64,000 nucleotides of DNA from Epiperipatus broadwayi (Eukaryota; Onychophora; Udeonychophora; Euonychophora; Peripatidae): contig JAQFVV010000014.1 in the NCBI GenBank assembly GCA_028023455.1, positions 5,138,280 to 5,202,279 on the forward strand. The letters are read 5' to 3'. Below are positions 37,495 through 51,591 of the stretch, piece after piece. The translations under genes were made by a program, and so were the position numbers. The number at the start of each line of letters is the position of its first letter. The first letter of the stretch is position 1. The notes under the pieces are model-generated. The model was not told the origin of the DNA. It saw only the letters and a program-made list of their open reading frames with translations, and did no database searches.

Positions 37495-40400
37495 GCTTTG
37501 ACACATTAAAAAAAAAGTGACATACTCTTAAAAATATAAAAATAAAAATAAATTGAGATAAATATATCAATAGTAAAATTTCTGTTAACTCTTATATTGA
37601 TGTCTGTATTATTTAGATCAAGTTTTAAACTAAAAATATTATATTTAATTAAAAAGTGAAACTTTTTTATAATTACTTATTTTATATATATTTCAAAATA
37701 TTGTTTTTGTTTAAATAACTTTTTTCAAATAATGTCTCTATAGAAATTTGAAAAAAAAAAAACAATACATAATAATTAAAAAAAAAAAATCGCGATTGTT
37801 TTTTTTTTTAGTTATAGCAGTAAATTGATTATATATGTATTCTTTCTCACTCTTTTTTTTCTCAAAAATTTCGTAGACAAATTATTTAAAAAAGTCTTAA
37901 GAAAAATATTTTGAAATATTTATATAAAGTAGATTGTGTTGTGGTTGAAATTTAGTAAGTTATAAATAATAACTTTATCTATTAAAACGAACGTTTATGC
38001 CCATTTATGTCCACAACCTGGGGTTTAAACCCAGCCTAGGTGAAGCTTGGAATTTTATTAATCTAAAATTTTTATATTAACCAACCTAACTACTCCTCAA
38101 GCCACTGACTAGTAATTGGACATCTAGTTCCTTTTAATGAGAAGATAAAAGAAAAATCATAAACACTTACTAGCCTAATGAATGCTGTCTTAGATGAATA
38201 ATGGCGAGGCCTTTACCTTATAGTTAGCTATTTAAACATTGTTCTCAATTGAAATATATAGTTTTCCTCATTAAAATTAATATGAATGAACTTTCCACTA
38301 ATAGAACATTGAACAGTGTTTTTTCGTAGTAGTTTTGCTTTAGATATATATCACACTTTCATTTGTTTAATATTATATTTTTACTCTCCTTTTATTCTTG
38401 CACCTATTAACAGCATAATTAGATATGGATGCATCCTCAGTTTATTGCCTTGTGGTGTCTGGAGTGTTATTTTTGCTTCAACCATTATAAATTATTCTCT
38501 CTTTTAAATAAATTAGGGAGAATTAAAATCAAAAACTAGGCTTTAGCATCTTCAAATATGTTTGATAATATATGGAGTAATCAATTTGCATACTTTCTGG
38601 ACACTTACTAAAAACATTCTATAATTATCATGTAAAGATATTTATTTTTATTAAAAAAAATTATTCTCTTTAATCAAAAGTATTGGCAGCATTAGTTTTT
38701 GAAGTTTCAAATAATTTACTGCTTGGGAGTTATAAAAAAAATTGAGCAACAGAAATGACAGAGCTGAGATATGATTTAATGATCTTAAGCTCCAATAATT
38801 GCTATTAGACCACTATATCAAACTATGCAGTAATAAGCATAAAGAAGCATGTTTTTATCATGTAAATGTGAGTGATTTTTACAATGATAATTTCAGATGT
38901 TGAATAGTGGGATGATCTTCAGATATGAACTCACCTGTGAATAACAAATAAATAGACCCTGATCAAGTGTACCTCTTACCAAGATGTTGAGTCATCAAAA
39001 ACAGTCATACTTTTTTCATTCTTCAATTATTTCAATTACTATAGAGCCCAATCATCATGAATCTCTAGCACTATTGGTTATATCTCTATACTATTTATGA
39101 CAATGGGATTATGCATTTATGAAACCACATTTTCATTCTTTTGACTCATTTTTGTAGCTCAAACACTCAAAAATTAAAAATGCAGTGATAAAAAACAGAC
39201 TTAGTAGGCTGCAAATTCTTAGTTGTTATCTTTACTTGAAGCAGTATAATCATTATGGGTTTGTTTGAAGTTGGAGTTGAGATAGATATTTCAGTTGGCA
39301 GAGATTGTCTATTTAGCAACATTATTTAGGAATCCTCTGCCTAACTATGGGAATGGAGGGACATAGAAATGAACTATCTTACATCATCTGATTTAGGCTG
39401 GCATGTCTAGCAGATTATTTATGACAGTAATAGAAATAATAATATCAGTAGTAATATCAAATCAGGAGATAGTGATAGTACTAAAGATAAGTTACTATTA
39501 ATTATTTTTCTTAAATACAGGTGCATGGAATGTGCAAGTTTTTCTTAATACAAACTATTTAAGGCCAGAATGGAATAATTTATTAATAACTAAGGGTATA
39601 TCAAGATTAAGATTAATATAGCTGCTCTCAATGAAACTCATCTTTCAGAGGAAAAAAGATTAATTGAATAGATGGAAGATAAATTAATCAGTGAAAAAAG
39701 AATTAACAATGTTGAGTTTGGTGTAATGTATAATTTTGTATATTCTATTGTTGAAATTCCTCATTGTGTCAATGAAAAGATAATGGAGCTAAAACTTGCC
39801 TTGCATAACGATACTACTACTACTCATGCTTCAACATTATAATTTGATAATTTAGATAAATAAACTTTTATTAATTATTTGATAACATCATTGCAGCAAT
39901 ATTATTAAAAAGATTATTTTTTTATCTTTTTGGAGATTTTAATGCATATAGTAAGTTTTGACCAAAACAAGTAATAGTATTGGTGTTATAAATTTAAATG
40001 GTTTATTGGTGTTGAAGTTTTGCACAACATATGAAGTGACTTTTGTAAACAATTATTAAGGCAGAAAAATCCATGTAAAAAAAACCTGGATTCATTCACA
40101 CTTGAAATAATGGTATTTATTACTTTATAACTAAGAATTAGAATACAAAAGAAGTTCATATTATTCAAACATTATAAGTGCAGATTGTTACATGGATCAT
40201 AGGTTAAACAGTAAATGCATAAAAATTAATTTTATTCCCATCATATTCACAAAAAGTTGATGTTCATTCAGAAGTATCTACTAAATATATCAAATTTCAA
40301 CAGCAATTGAACATTGATTAATTTGCATCTCCAAGTTTGTCATATTCCTGAAACACAGAATTCTCTTAAGGAGTGTGTTATGGATACAAGAAAATCTATT

Positions 40401-41054
40401 TTGAGTTCACTAAAAAAAGAATCGTAATTATATTTTTGACAATTATTTTATTATAAGTAATTTGATTAAAAGAAAATGTGGTATTTAAATGTGGAATTAC
40501 ATAATCAATATAAAAATCTGAAGGCCGAAGTTTAACAACTGATAAGAAGTTTTAAAAATAATTGATGGATTAAAACTGCAAAGAATATGTAAACAGTTTC
40601 TGATTGTGATCGCTCTAGATTTTTTTAATACACTGAAAGCAACATATGGAATTGGGAAATGGTATCATAATCCTATTAAATCCAGCATGGCTCTCAAGAG
40701 GTGGAAGAAGTATTTCGATTATTTTTTGAATACTGATACAAGAATTGAGATAATGATTTTTAATGATATATCTTTTTAAATTACTTATTTCCATTTGGAT
40801 AAAAATATCCAGGTTAATGAAGTCAAAATAATTCTTTGTAATCATAAAAAAAAATGCTAGAGGCCTGATAAAACATCTAGAAAAGTTTTAAAACAAAGTA
40901 GTGATATGTTGCCTTAAAACATATTGAATTTTTAAAAAAATATATGGACCCAAAATGATGCCATTTGATTTAAAGAGTAGTTCTATTACTTCAAATTAAA
41001 AAAATGAAGTGAATAAATAAGACTGCAATAATTGTCATGGAATATCATTATTAT

Positions 41055-41886
41055 AAGCCAATAAATATCACATGACCACCACTTCTTATTTGTGCTTATA
41101 ACTTATTAAAACAGACAAAACTCACTATACATATTGCCACACTGCAAGCTAAAGTAATCAATGGATGCCAGAAGGCTTGTGCATAAAATCCCCATCTAGT
41201 GCCTCATCCAATATCCCCAGACTAGTTTCTAGCTTGTGGTCTTTCTCGGTGAGGAGCCTTGGATCTGAGAGCACTGCACCTAGATCTTAAAATCTAATGC
41301 AACCCTCCAGCAGCTACCTTTTATCTCCACTTAACTGCAAAACTATGAGTTTAAATTGAAAACACCTTAATATTTTTGATCCAAGCTCATCAGCTACATA
41401 GTCATATAGGTTTGAACTCAGTTCAGTACCCATACATTTTAGTATCTTTGGTTCTTTAATAACCTTAGCTACCACTATCCTATTAGGCAGGATTGGTTTT
41501 AAGCCAATAAACATCACATGACCACCACTTCTTATGTTTCTTATAACTGTTATTAAAACAGGCAAAACGCACTATACATATTACCACACTGCAAGCTAGA
41601 GCTTGGATTGAAAATATTAAGGTGTTTTCAATTTAAGACTCATAGTTTTGTAGTTAAGTGGAAATAAAAGGTGTTTGCTGGAGGATTGAATTAGATTCTA
41701 AGATCTAGGTGCAGTGCTCTCAGATCCAAGACTCCTCACTGATGAAGGCCACAAGCCAGAAACAAGTCTGGGAATATTGGATGAATAGGCACTAGATGGG
41801 TATTTTATGCACAAGACTTCTAGCATCCATTAATTACTCTAGCTTGTAGTGTGGCAATACATATAGTGAGTGTTGCCTGTTTTAAT
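41055..41886 (-). mobile_element. Hammerhead-bearing foldback retroelement, copy 2, inserted in a LINE
   Basis: A 14-bp target-site duplication AATATCATTATTAT (41041-41054 and 41887-41900) flanks the element, and joining the flanks restores LINE coding context (CHGISLLS|STTAKK). Termini match copy 1 in reverse: AAGCCAATAAATATC at the left, GCCTGTTTTAAT at the right. It has one arm at about 41055-41350, a linker (41390-41560; minus-strand frame with VMFIGLKPILPNRIVV) and an inverted arm at 41600-41886. The plus-strand module at 41733-41773 has CTGATGA and GAAAC with a GTC site. Confidence 0.72.
41733..41773 (+). ncRNA. Hammerhead motif in foldback retroelement copy 2
   Basis: Core CUGAUGA (41739-41745), stem II GGC-CACAA-GCC (41747-41757, 3 bp), GAAA (41759-41762), stem III AC-AA-GU, C17 at 41768. 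Stem I 5' UCCUCA (41733-41738), but the 3' strand is UGGGAA with one G fewer, leaving about 4 pairs. Confidence 0.55.
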
Positions 41887-43875
41887 AATATCATTATTAT
41901 CCACTACAGCAAAGAAAGATTGTGTTGAATAGGTTGCTTCAAATCATAGATGAATGATTATCAGACCCTCAATATTGTTTTAAAGAATTTAAAATTCATT
42001 GGTTGTCCACCAAAATTTACACATATCATACAGTTTCTACATGATGAAATAAGAGGAAATGTTATTACTGCAAATAAAAAATCTATTAAATAAGGATATG
42101 AACTAGCTGCAATATTGTTTTTAATTTTTATGACAGTTGTCTTTGAAACTGATTATAAGTGGCTTAATGAAATAGGTTCAAGATGTAATAGAGGTTTGAT
42201 GGTTGTTTTAATTTGAATTAATTTAAAGCATAAACAAGCATGTCACTTTATTAAATTCTAGATTGACAACATGCTGATGATTGTGCTATTGTGGAACATC
42301 AAAATATGATTTCCATAATGTATTTCATGTTTATATTGCAATACAATACTGTGGCATTCTAAACATTTTTTTTATTAGCCAGTAATGGAAAAAAACTCTT
42401 AGTAACTTTTATCTTGAATGGTTATTAATTTGAGAATGTAAACCACTTTAAATACTTTGGAAGAATTAGATGGTGAAGTACAACACAAAGTCCAATGTGA
42501 TGCTGCTTTTAACAAATTAAAAATAGAATATTTAATCTCGGGAAAATAAGTACTGCAATTAAATTATTTGTATATAAAGTCATTACTTTACTTAATTTAC
42601 TATATGAAGTGAGACATGGGCCCCCTATCAATGCAATATAAAAACATTATATAGGGTATACGAGCACAGACTTTCACATGATGCACCACTGATACACTTG
42701 AACACATATATGTCAAAAAGCTAAATAATCACCAATATACATATTTCATGCTAAACCAGCAATCATCAGTTGGTCCAGATTACCATCTCTACACATATAT
42801 ACTATACATGCTCATATATATTAAGATAGCCAATATTTATACTTTAATGGACAGGCTTCAATCTACTCCACACTCCAACTCTTCAACTGTCCATCTAATT
42901 GAAAATCTGATGATGGAATGCTCTAAGGCCATCCTGAGGTCAAGATTCTTGTCACACTCATGTTGACCTAAGGTCAATCTGACCCCCTCATGTACAGGGC
43001 ATAATCCATTTAATACATATACAAGGGATGGGCAGACATCTCTACTATGTAGTAACTGAAACACAGGCTGTGTTTCAGTTATTATAAAAGCATTAGAAAA
43101 GCTTCATTTTAGAATGTTCCAAAAAAATTGAAAATATAATGGCAAGATCATAAAAGCAATCAAATTGTTCTTCAACTTGCTGAATGTGATATTAAATTAA
43201 GCATTTAAAATGAATAAACAATGAAAACTTTTTAAAAGGGTATTTCATGGTAACTTGAGTGTTGTTTTCATGAGAGAGATATATTGTGTACATTATAAGG
43301 ACTATCTTGTACACATTCTAAAGAAGTCCAATAGTGATTGTTTTCACTAGTGAGATATAGTAGATAATAGAATACATTGAAGACTTTCAATTTATTAAAG
43401 TATTTTTTTTAGTTTTCTGCTGAATAAACTAAAAAGTCAGCATCATAAAATGTCAAATAAATAGAAAAATGGACTAGAAATACTCTATATGTGGATATAT
43501 TTAAGATTCATATGATTGGTTTGTATAATCATTACAAAATTCATTTGTATCGCAGTTTTTTTCTTCTCTTTCTTCTTTATCTTGGAGTTGGAATTATTTT
43601 GACTTTAGTCCAGTAAATAAAAAAGATATCTTACATCCCTTAAATTTATTTAGAATAATACATTTGCTATTGAATGTATTTGGATTAATATGTTACCTTT
43701 CTATATGGGTTTTGTTTGGAAATTTTTAATTTATGCTTTTCTTATTTTCTATTATGTTAAAAATAGCACTTAATAAGATCTTTTCAGCACATTTGTTTCT
43801 AGAGTTTTATTAGTGTCTTACCTGTTTTATCTATATTTGAAACATCTATTACAAATTAATTGATTTTTTTTCATA

Positions 43876-43963
43876 TGTTATTGGCGGGGATGCGAACCCA
43901 CAACCATCTGCAAGCAACTACTTGTTTTACAAGGTGGCTGCGATGACCTCTCGGCTAACAACA
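43876..43963 (-). repeat. tRNA-like sequence (class II size), SINE head or pseudo-tRNA
   Basis: On the minus strand, 88 nt with a possible 7-bp acceptor stem (TGTTGTT with AATAACA), an A-box-like GCCGAGAGGTCA, a long variable region and a B box GGGTTCGCATCCC. Length and 'GCCGAG' resemble Ser/Leu tRNAs, but the anticodon stem does not pair properly and stem spacing is off, so a functional tRNA is unlikely. Confidence 0.45.
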
Positions 43964-44533
43964 CCTGATCAAAAATGTATTTCCATTGAAGCAAGTAGCC
44001 TTAAAGTAATACTTCACATCCAGTATATCAGACAGTTTAACTGAATGACATTGCATAAATTTATATCTTGTAACACTTTCCTGTTTTGAGTCTTTAAATA
44101 AAAGTATTACATCTTGGAAAGGTTAACATTATTTAAAAAACATATTGGCACCAAGGAATAAATTTTCTTCTTTAAAATCATATATATTCATACAGTAAAA
44201 TGGCTGCAGAAAATAGTTTGCTATTAACTGAAAGGAGACCTTTTGATTCCTCTTGGAGGTCTTAAAGTAATCGAGCAGGGCAATTTCTTAATGTCCACAC
44301 CATACATTCTTGTCATTGCAGCTGTTATTACTATGTTATTATTCATATAGTACATGAACATGGTTGTGATGGGCTACTTACCAACATACATTAGCCAGCA
44401 TGATGAGCTTATTGGCTTTTATCTCTGAGTTTAAGATCAAGAAACAACATGGTCTTTCTTCTCATTTGCCTGATAATGCAGAATAAATGTATGTATAAAT
44501 GATAAATATTTTTCTATATATATATATATATTG

Positions 44534-47500
44534 TAACGATCCGGAGAAAAAATGACTTAACGTAAACTGCACTACGGGGCGCCATCTAGGCATTTGAACC
44601 TAGAAAAATTTATAAAGTAGGCAGATACGTGAGTCAAAAAAAAAAATATATATATATTTTTTTTTTTTCTTAAATTTTGATTCCGGTCGTTAGCCCATGT
44701 CACTAGCTCAGTGGAATAGCAGAGATTTAATAATATCATTTACTAGGATATAAAAGAATAAAGTAAGCCACTGCCAGTAATTCACATACAAACATTTATT
44801 TATGCACATATATATAAGGTTTAAAATTACTTTAGTGATTTCATTTAATTTAACATTTAACATTATTTTTTTTACTTTGATTTTACTTTAATTTACATTG
44901 CATTACTATTATATTATAAATTTACATTTTTAATCAAGTTGCACAGATGGGATTATATTAACCTGTTTAATATGTTGCTATAGATCGGTTCATAGATTTC
45001 ACTCAAAAACATTTCAAAGTAAACATAAACGATCAAATCAGTTATTGATTACTGACAATTGCAGAGGGATATAAGAAACCCTCTAGTATTCATCGTAAGT
45101 ACCTGATCGTCACCAATAACTTAAAGACATCCGAATAAATCCTTTTAGATACTCACCGAAGGTATCAGTATTTGTCGAATGTCTATATATTTTGATCAAA
45201 TATAAACGAAACATATTTAACCGATAGCCAATCCATGCAAGGTCTATAAACAACTTAAATTTAATAGTTTTATAGGATCGAGCCTGAATATACTATATAG
45301 ATTTGCATTCGAAAATAAAATATTCTATCCCTATTTAACCTAGGCAACACATTTCGCAATCAACGGCGCCAATCCATCTGATACATTCATGAATTCAATG
45401 TAGCATGATACGACAACCATTATATTGTCAGAATGTACATCTGAACAATATGAAGAAAAAACGACTTGACTCTCCACCCACAGGAATGTGACACTGTGGG
45501 CAATAGTCAATAAACTAAAAACTCCTAGGAATGGCTGTTTCTGCCGACTCAAACCCATCCATAGGCAAACAGAGGGGTGTGGCGTTTTTATAATCCTGCC
45601 CGTAGCGGATCTCAGGCTACACCTACTAATTACATAAATATATCCAATCCATTGAACCAATTCATCCACGAAATGAACAACCCAAGATTATATATATATA
45701 TTTTTTTTTTTTCTTAAATTTTGATTCCGGTCGTTAGCCCATGTCACTAGCTCAGTGGAATAGCAGAGATTTAATAATATCATTTACTAGGATATAAAAG
45801 AATAAAGTAAGCCACTGCCAGTAATTCACATACAAACATTTATTTATGCACATATATATAAGGTTTAAAATTACTTTAGTGATTTACATTTAATTTAACA
45901 TTTAACATTATTTTTTTTTTTTACTTTGATTTTACTTTAATTTACATTGCATTACTATTATATTATAAATTTACATTTTTAATCAAGTTGCACAGATGGG
46001 ATTATATTAACCTGTTTAATATGTTGTATAGATCGGTTACATAGATTTCAACGGTCAAAAATTTCAAAGTAAACATAAACGATCAAAATACAAAGTTATT
46101 GATTACTGACAATTGCAGAGGGAAATATAAGAAACCCCTAGTATTCATCGTAAGATACCTGCATCGTCACCAATAACTTAAAAGACATCCGAATAAATAC
46201 CTTTTAGATACTCACCGTAAGGTATCAGTATTTGTCGAATGTCTATATATTTTGATCAAATATGAAAACGCAAACATATTTAACCGATAGCCAATCTATG
46301 CAAGCGTCTATAAACAACTTAAATTTAATAGTTTTATAGGATCGAGCCTGAATATACTATATAGATTTGCATTCGAAAATAAAATATTCTATCCCTATTT
46401 AACCCTAGGCAACACATTTCGCAATCAACCGGCGCCAATCCATCTGATACATTCATGAATTCAATGTAGCATGATACGACAACACAATTATATTGTCAGG
46501 AATGTACATCTGAACAATATGAAGAAAGAAAAACGACATTGACTCTCCACCCACAGGAATGTGACATCTGTGGGCAAGTAGATCAATAAACTAAAAACTC
46601 CATAGGAATGGGCTGCGGTCTTCTGCCGACTTACAAACCCATCCATAGGCAAACAGAGGGTGTGTGGCGTATTTTATAATCCTGCCCGTAGCGGATCTCA
46701 TGGCTACACCTACTAATTACATAAATATATCCAATCCATTGAACCAATTCATCCACGAAATGAACAACCCAAGATTACCCTCCCTTAATTATCTTTACAA
46801 ATCGATACAGCCATTCACGCCCGACTCAAGTTTAACATTTTTTTTTATAATTTATTTAACGGAAAACAGAAATCATAACAACTTAAAGAACAAAATTAAA
46901 TAAATAAATAAATAAATGGAAATGATTTTACAAATTAAATACATTAAATAAAATTATAACCAATTAATAAATATTGTTGGTCAGATAGAATAATATTAAA
47001 ATCATTTTAAATATGAAAAGTTTTTAATTTACTGTTCATAAATTTTAAAGTTCTTACGGTTATTGAAATAGTTCATCCTATTATATTCCTGGCCTTTAAC
47101 GTGAATTCCCGTCGTCCAAGTTAGTATCCGGTTGTTTATTTATTTATCCTTTGGATTTTGTTTTTCGTGTAGTTGGTCCTCATTGTATAAACGATGGCCC
47201 ATTTTTTTCTCTTTCTTAGCAGAACTGAAGGGATTGAAGCTGTGCGTCTTTTTCAATCCCCCCAGCGCTAACACCTAGCTGTTACATCGTCAATAATCAA
47301 TCAATTTCCAGTCACTAGTCACTGATTAATAATTTCCAAAATTTTCCTTTTATATTAATGTGAAGGATTGCATTTACATTACGTCATCGATGAGATGATC
47401 CTTTTCGTTGAGGTCCGATTCCATAGGGATTTCTTCTTATTTGCTAACAGTTTTTATTGTTTTCTTATCTGACCAGTGTTTTTACATTTAAATGCCGAAG

Positions 47501-47831
47501 GCTGGTCCACATTTAACTAATTAACAATCATTTCCATTTCTGATTAATCAACCTGTTTTCCAAATCAAAAATATATTTCAAGACAAATTTAAAGATATAA
47601 TTTTATCTCCAAATCTTTTTTAAAATTTAGTTTTAAAAATACCTTTTGCTTTAATAAAAATTTTATTTTAATAATTTTTCATTATCTGTGCGACTTAATG
47701 TATAATAGTTTAAGGCGATATTTTAATTTCAATTTTTAAAGAAAGTTTTTAAATGCGAACTTTTTATTTTAACTTGTTTAATAATATATATATATAAAAA
47801 AAACAATGTAACGAACGTCTGTGCTCGTTAC
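44534..47831 (+). repeat. Long repeat with TG...CA ends (LTR-like), containing an internal duplication
   Basis: Starts TGTAACGATCCGG and ends GTGCTCGTTACA, so the ends form a short TGTAACG/CGTTACA inverted pair as in LTRs. Within it, 44660-45690 is repeated as 45700-46780 (both begin with the 'ttccggtcgttagcccatg' segment). The tail 46780-47831 follows once. No coding capacity is convincing; the 109-codon minus-strand frame at 45669-45340 exists only in the first copy because of small gaps. Confidence 0.6.
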
Positions 47832-48517
47832 ATATCAGTAAAGTTACTTAAAAAAAAATGATCAAAAAAAAAAAATATTTTACTTAGGGTTAGTAATTAC
47901 GGTATTAACAAAATTTACAAACATTCAGTTAATAATTTTACAAAAAACTATATACAAAAAGAAAAGAAAATGTTGACTAGCTACCTAAGCCTTTACGTTA
48001 CCTCTCCCCCAGAATTCTATTTATTTTATACTTTATTTTTACTCACGGCATGACAAGCAATTATTTAAATATTTAGGAATTGCATTGAAATAAATATGTT
48101 CTAAGATAAGGGATTTATACGTGTATATTTGCAGCACAATTATAACTACCACCAACTTATTTATGACTGATTGAAATGCATAAATAGGATTACACTGACG
48201 TAAATTCCCAACGGTACTCATCGTAAGGTACCACATTTCGATCATAAACTTCCTGGCTGTGCTCCTATACACGTTAACGCATAATATATATTAACAAAAA
48301 AACTATCCAATGCAACCTTTTGATTTTCTTTTTAATTTACAAAAATTAGTTTTAAAATTATTTATACTTTCTTTTATTTAATATATATGCGAATTTCTTG
48401 CTGGCAGTGCTTTTATAAGATTTAAAATATCACTTATGTAAACAGATAAAACTTTCATTTTGACAAAATTTGCTCAGGGTATTGTGGTTTATTAAAGGGC
48501 CCAGTTGGTTGCGCCAT
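47832..48517 (+). other. Sequence between the two TG...CA repeats
   Basis: About 690 bp of AT-rich DNA with no recognisable coding motif. It contains a 77-codon minus-strand frame (48272-48039) without family features. Confidence 0.4.
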
Positions 48518-51500
48518 TGTAACATCCGGAACACCTAAGTAAACGCACTACGGGGCGCCATCTAGGCATTTGAACCTAGAAAAATTTATAAAGTAGCAGA
48601 TACTAAGTCAAAAAAATATTTTTTTTTTAATATTTGGTTCGGTCGTTAGCCCTAGGCAACACATTTAATCAACGCGCCAATCCATCTGATACATTCATGA
48701 ATCAATGTAGCATGATACGACAACACAATTATATTGTCAGGAATGTACATCTGAACAATATGAAGAGAAAACGACATTGACTCTCCACCCACAAATGTGC
48801 ACTGTGGGCAAGTAGATCAATAAACTAAACTCCATAGGAAGCTTTCTGCCGACTACAAACCCATCCATAGGCAAACAGAGGGTGTGTGGCGTATTTTATA
48901 ATCCTGCCGTAGGATCTCAGGCTACACCTACTAATTACATAAAATATCCAATCCATTGAACCAATTCATCCACGAAATAACAACCCAAGATTCCCCCCTT
49001 AATTATCTTTACAAATCGATACACCATTCACCCGACTCAAGTTTAACATTTTTATAATTTATTTAACGAAAACAGAAATCATAACAACTTAAAGAACAAA
49101 ATTAAATAAATAAATGAAATGATTTTACAAATTAAATACATTAAATAAAATTATAACCAATTAATAAATATTGTTGGTCAGATAGAATAATATTAAATCA
49201 TTTTAAATATGAAAAGTTTTAATTTACTGTTCATAAATTTTAAAGTTCTTACGTTATTGAAATAGTTCTCCTATTATATTCTGGCTTTAAACGTGAATTC
49301 CTCGTCAAGTTAGTATCGGTTGATTTATTTATTTATCCTTTGGGTTTTGTTTTTCGGTAGTTGGTCCTCATTGTATAAACGATGCCCATTTTTTTCTCTT
49401 TCTTAGCAAACTGAAGATTGAAGCTGTTCTTTCAATCCCCCAGCGCTAACACCTAGCTGTTACATCGTCAATAATCAATCAATTTCCAGTCACTAGTCAC
49501 TGATTAATAATTTCCAAAATTTTCCTTTTATATTAATGTGAGGTTGCTTTACATTCGTCATGATGAGTGTCCTTTTGTTGAGTCGATTCCATAGGGTTTC
49601 TTCTTTTTGCTAACATTTTTATTGTTTTCTTATCTGACCATGTTTTTACATTTAAATGAAGGCTGGTCCACATTTACTAATTAACAATCATTTCCATTTC
49701 TGATTAATCAACCTGTTTTCCAAATCAAAAATATATTTCAAGACAAATTTAAAGATATAATTTTATCTCCAATCTTTTTAAAATTTAGTTTTAAAATCCT
49801 TTCTTTAATAAAATTTTATTTTAATATTTTTCATTATCTGTGCTAATGTATATAGTTTAAGCATATTTTAATTTCAATTTTAAAGAAAGTTTTTAAATGC
49901 AACTTTTATTTTAACTTGTTTAATATTTATAAAAAAAAAATACCCTTGTAGAAAAATACTTAAATAACTGCCTACTTAGCTTTGACTAAAAATTTATAAA
50001 GTAGGTTGGTAAAAAAATATATATATATTTTTTTTTCTTAATGCGGTCGTTGTCTAGCTCAGTGGATAGCGTTTAATATATCATTTCTGGGATATAAAAA
50101 ATAAAGTAGTTTTCAATTTTAAATCTTGTGTTTCTTATTTACTTTTCTTTTTTTCTTTATTTCCATTTATTATAATTACTATCAGTGTGTTTATTACCTT
50201 ATAGTGTAGCGTTCATTTCAAAAAAAGTAAAAAACAAAACAAATTTGATTCTCTTCATAAGAAATCTAGTTTCCGCCCAATAAAAGCACAATAAATACCT
50301 TTTAGTACTCAGGTATCTATTTGTTGTCTTATTTTTGATCAAAAAAAAACATTTTCGATAGCCATCACGTCTATAAACAACAATTATAGTTTTATAGGTC
50401 GGCCAATATACTATATAGTTTGTCAAAATAAAATTTCTTCCCTATTTACCCTACCGATCAACAATCCTCTCTGATCAGTAGCCGACAACAATATGTCAGC
50501 CTGAACAAATGAAGAAAGAAAACAGCCCATGTCACGGGCAATAGTCAATAAACTAAAAACTCCAAGGGGCCGCCTAAAAAGGACGAGGGGGTGCATTTTA
50601 TACCGCCAGGTCTCGCTACCCTACAATTACATAAATATTCCAATCCATTGACCATTCCTGAAGAAACCCAATTCCCTCCCTTATTATCTTTACAAATCGT
50701 CCTCCCTCAATTTACTTTTTATAATTTATTTAACGGAAAAAATCAAAAACAAAAAAATAAATAAATAAATAAATAAATAAATATTTACAAATAAATACAT
50801 AAATAAAATATAATATAAATTGTTGGTCAGATAGAATAATATTAATCATTTTAAAATGAAAAGTTTTATTTCTGTTCAAAAAAAGTTCAGTTATTGAAAA
50901 GTTCATCCTATTATTTCTGCGTTAATAATTCCTCAAGTTGTTCCGGTTGTTTTTTATTTTCCTTTGGAGTTTTGTTTTCGGTAGTTGGTCCTCATTGTAT
51001 AACGATGCCCTTTTTCTCTTTCTTAGCGAACTGAAGGGATTGAAGCTGTCTTCAACCCCACTACCCTAGTGTTACATCGTCAATAATCAATCATTCCAGT
51101 CACTATCCTGATTAATATTTCCAAAATTTTCCTTTTATATTATGTGAAGGTTGCATTTCATTACGTCATCGATGAGATGTCCTTTTCGTTGAGGTCCATT
51201 CCATAGGGATTTCTTCTTATTTGCTAACAGTTTTTATTGTTTTCTTATCTGACCAGTGTTTTTACATTTAAATGCCAAGGTGGTCCACATTTACTAATTA
51301 ACAATCATTTCCATTTCTGATTAATAACTGTTTTCAAATCAAAAATATATTTCAAGACAAATTTAAAGATATAATTTTATCTCAAATCTTTTTAAAATTT
51401 AGTTTTAAAAATACCTTTTGCTTTAATAAAAATTTTATTTTAATAATTTTTCATTATCTGTGCGACTTAATGTATAATAGTTTAAGGCGATATTTTAATT

Positions 51501-51591
51501 TCAATTTTTAAAGAAAGTTTTTAAATGCGAACTTTTATTTTAACTTGTTTAATAATATATATATATAAAAAAAACAATGTAAGTCTGTCTC

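Larger units (their letters stand above)
39520..42600 (+). mobile_element. Decayed second LINE (endonuclease plus RT), interrupted by a younger insertion
   Basis: Endonuclease start: GAWNVQVFLN and RPEWNNLL, then 'IAALNETHLSEE' (about 39610-39660), a well-known non-LTR endonuclease pattern (AAWNVRTL...IAALSETRLSE). RT part: 'CHGISLLS' at about 41030-41055 continuing as STTAKK after the insertion, then 'GCPPKFTHIIQFLHDEIRGN' (about 42003), 'YELAAILFLIF' (normally GCVLAPTLFS), 'HADDCAIV' (about 42270), 'FKYFGRI' and 'ISTAIKLFVYKVITLLNLLY'. This is a different family from the RTE copies. Stops and frameshifts are frequent throughout. The insertion 41055-41886 splits it and has a 14-bp duplication, so it is clearly younger. 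Confidence 0.8.

Noticed and set aside
41208-41250. Hammerhead module in the left arm of the 41-kb element (minus strand)
   Set aside because: Core reads CCGAGAA; stems I and III remain but the catalytic core is lost.
41314-41565. 83-codon frame with VMFIGLKPILPNRIVV
   Set aside because: A similar translation exists in the 26-27 kb copy but with stops; no longer ORF or known domain, so it is kept as a linker note only.
45340-45669. 109-codon minus-strand open frame within the TG...CA repeat
   Set aside because: The matching region of the second copy (about 46430-46790) does not keep the frame, and the peptide shows no family motif.
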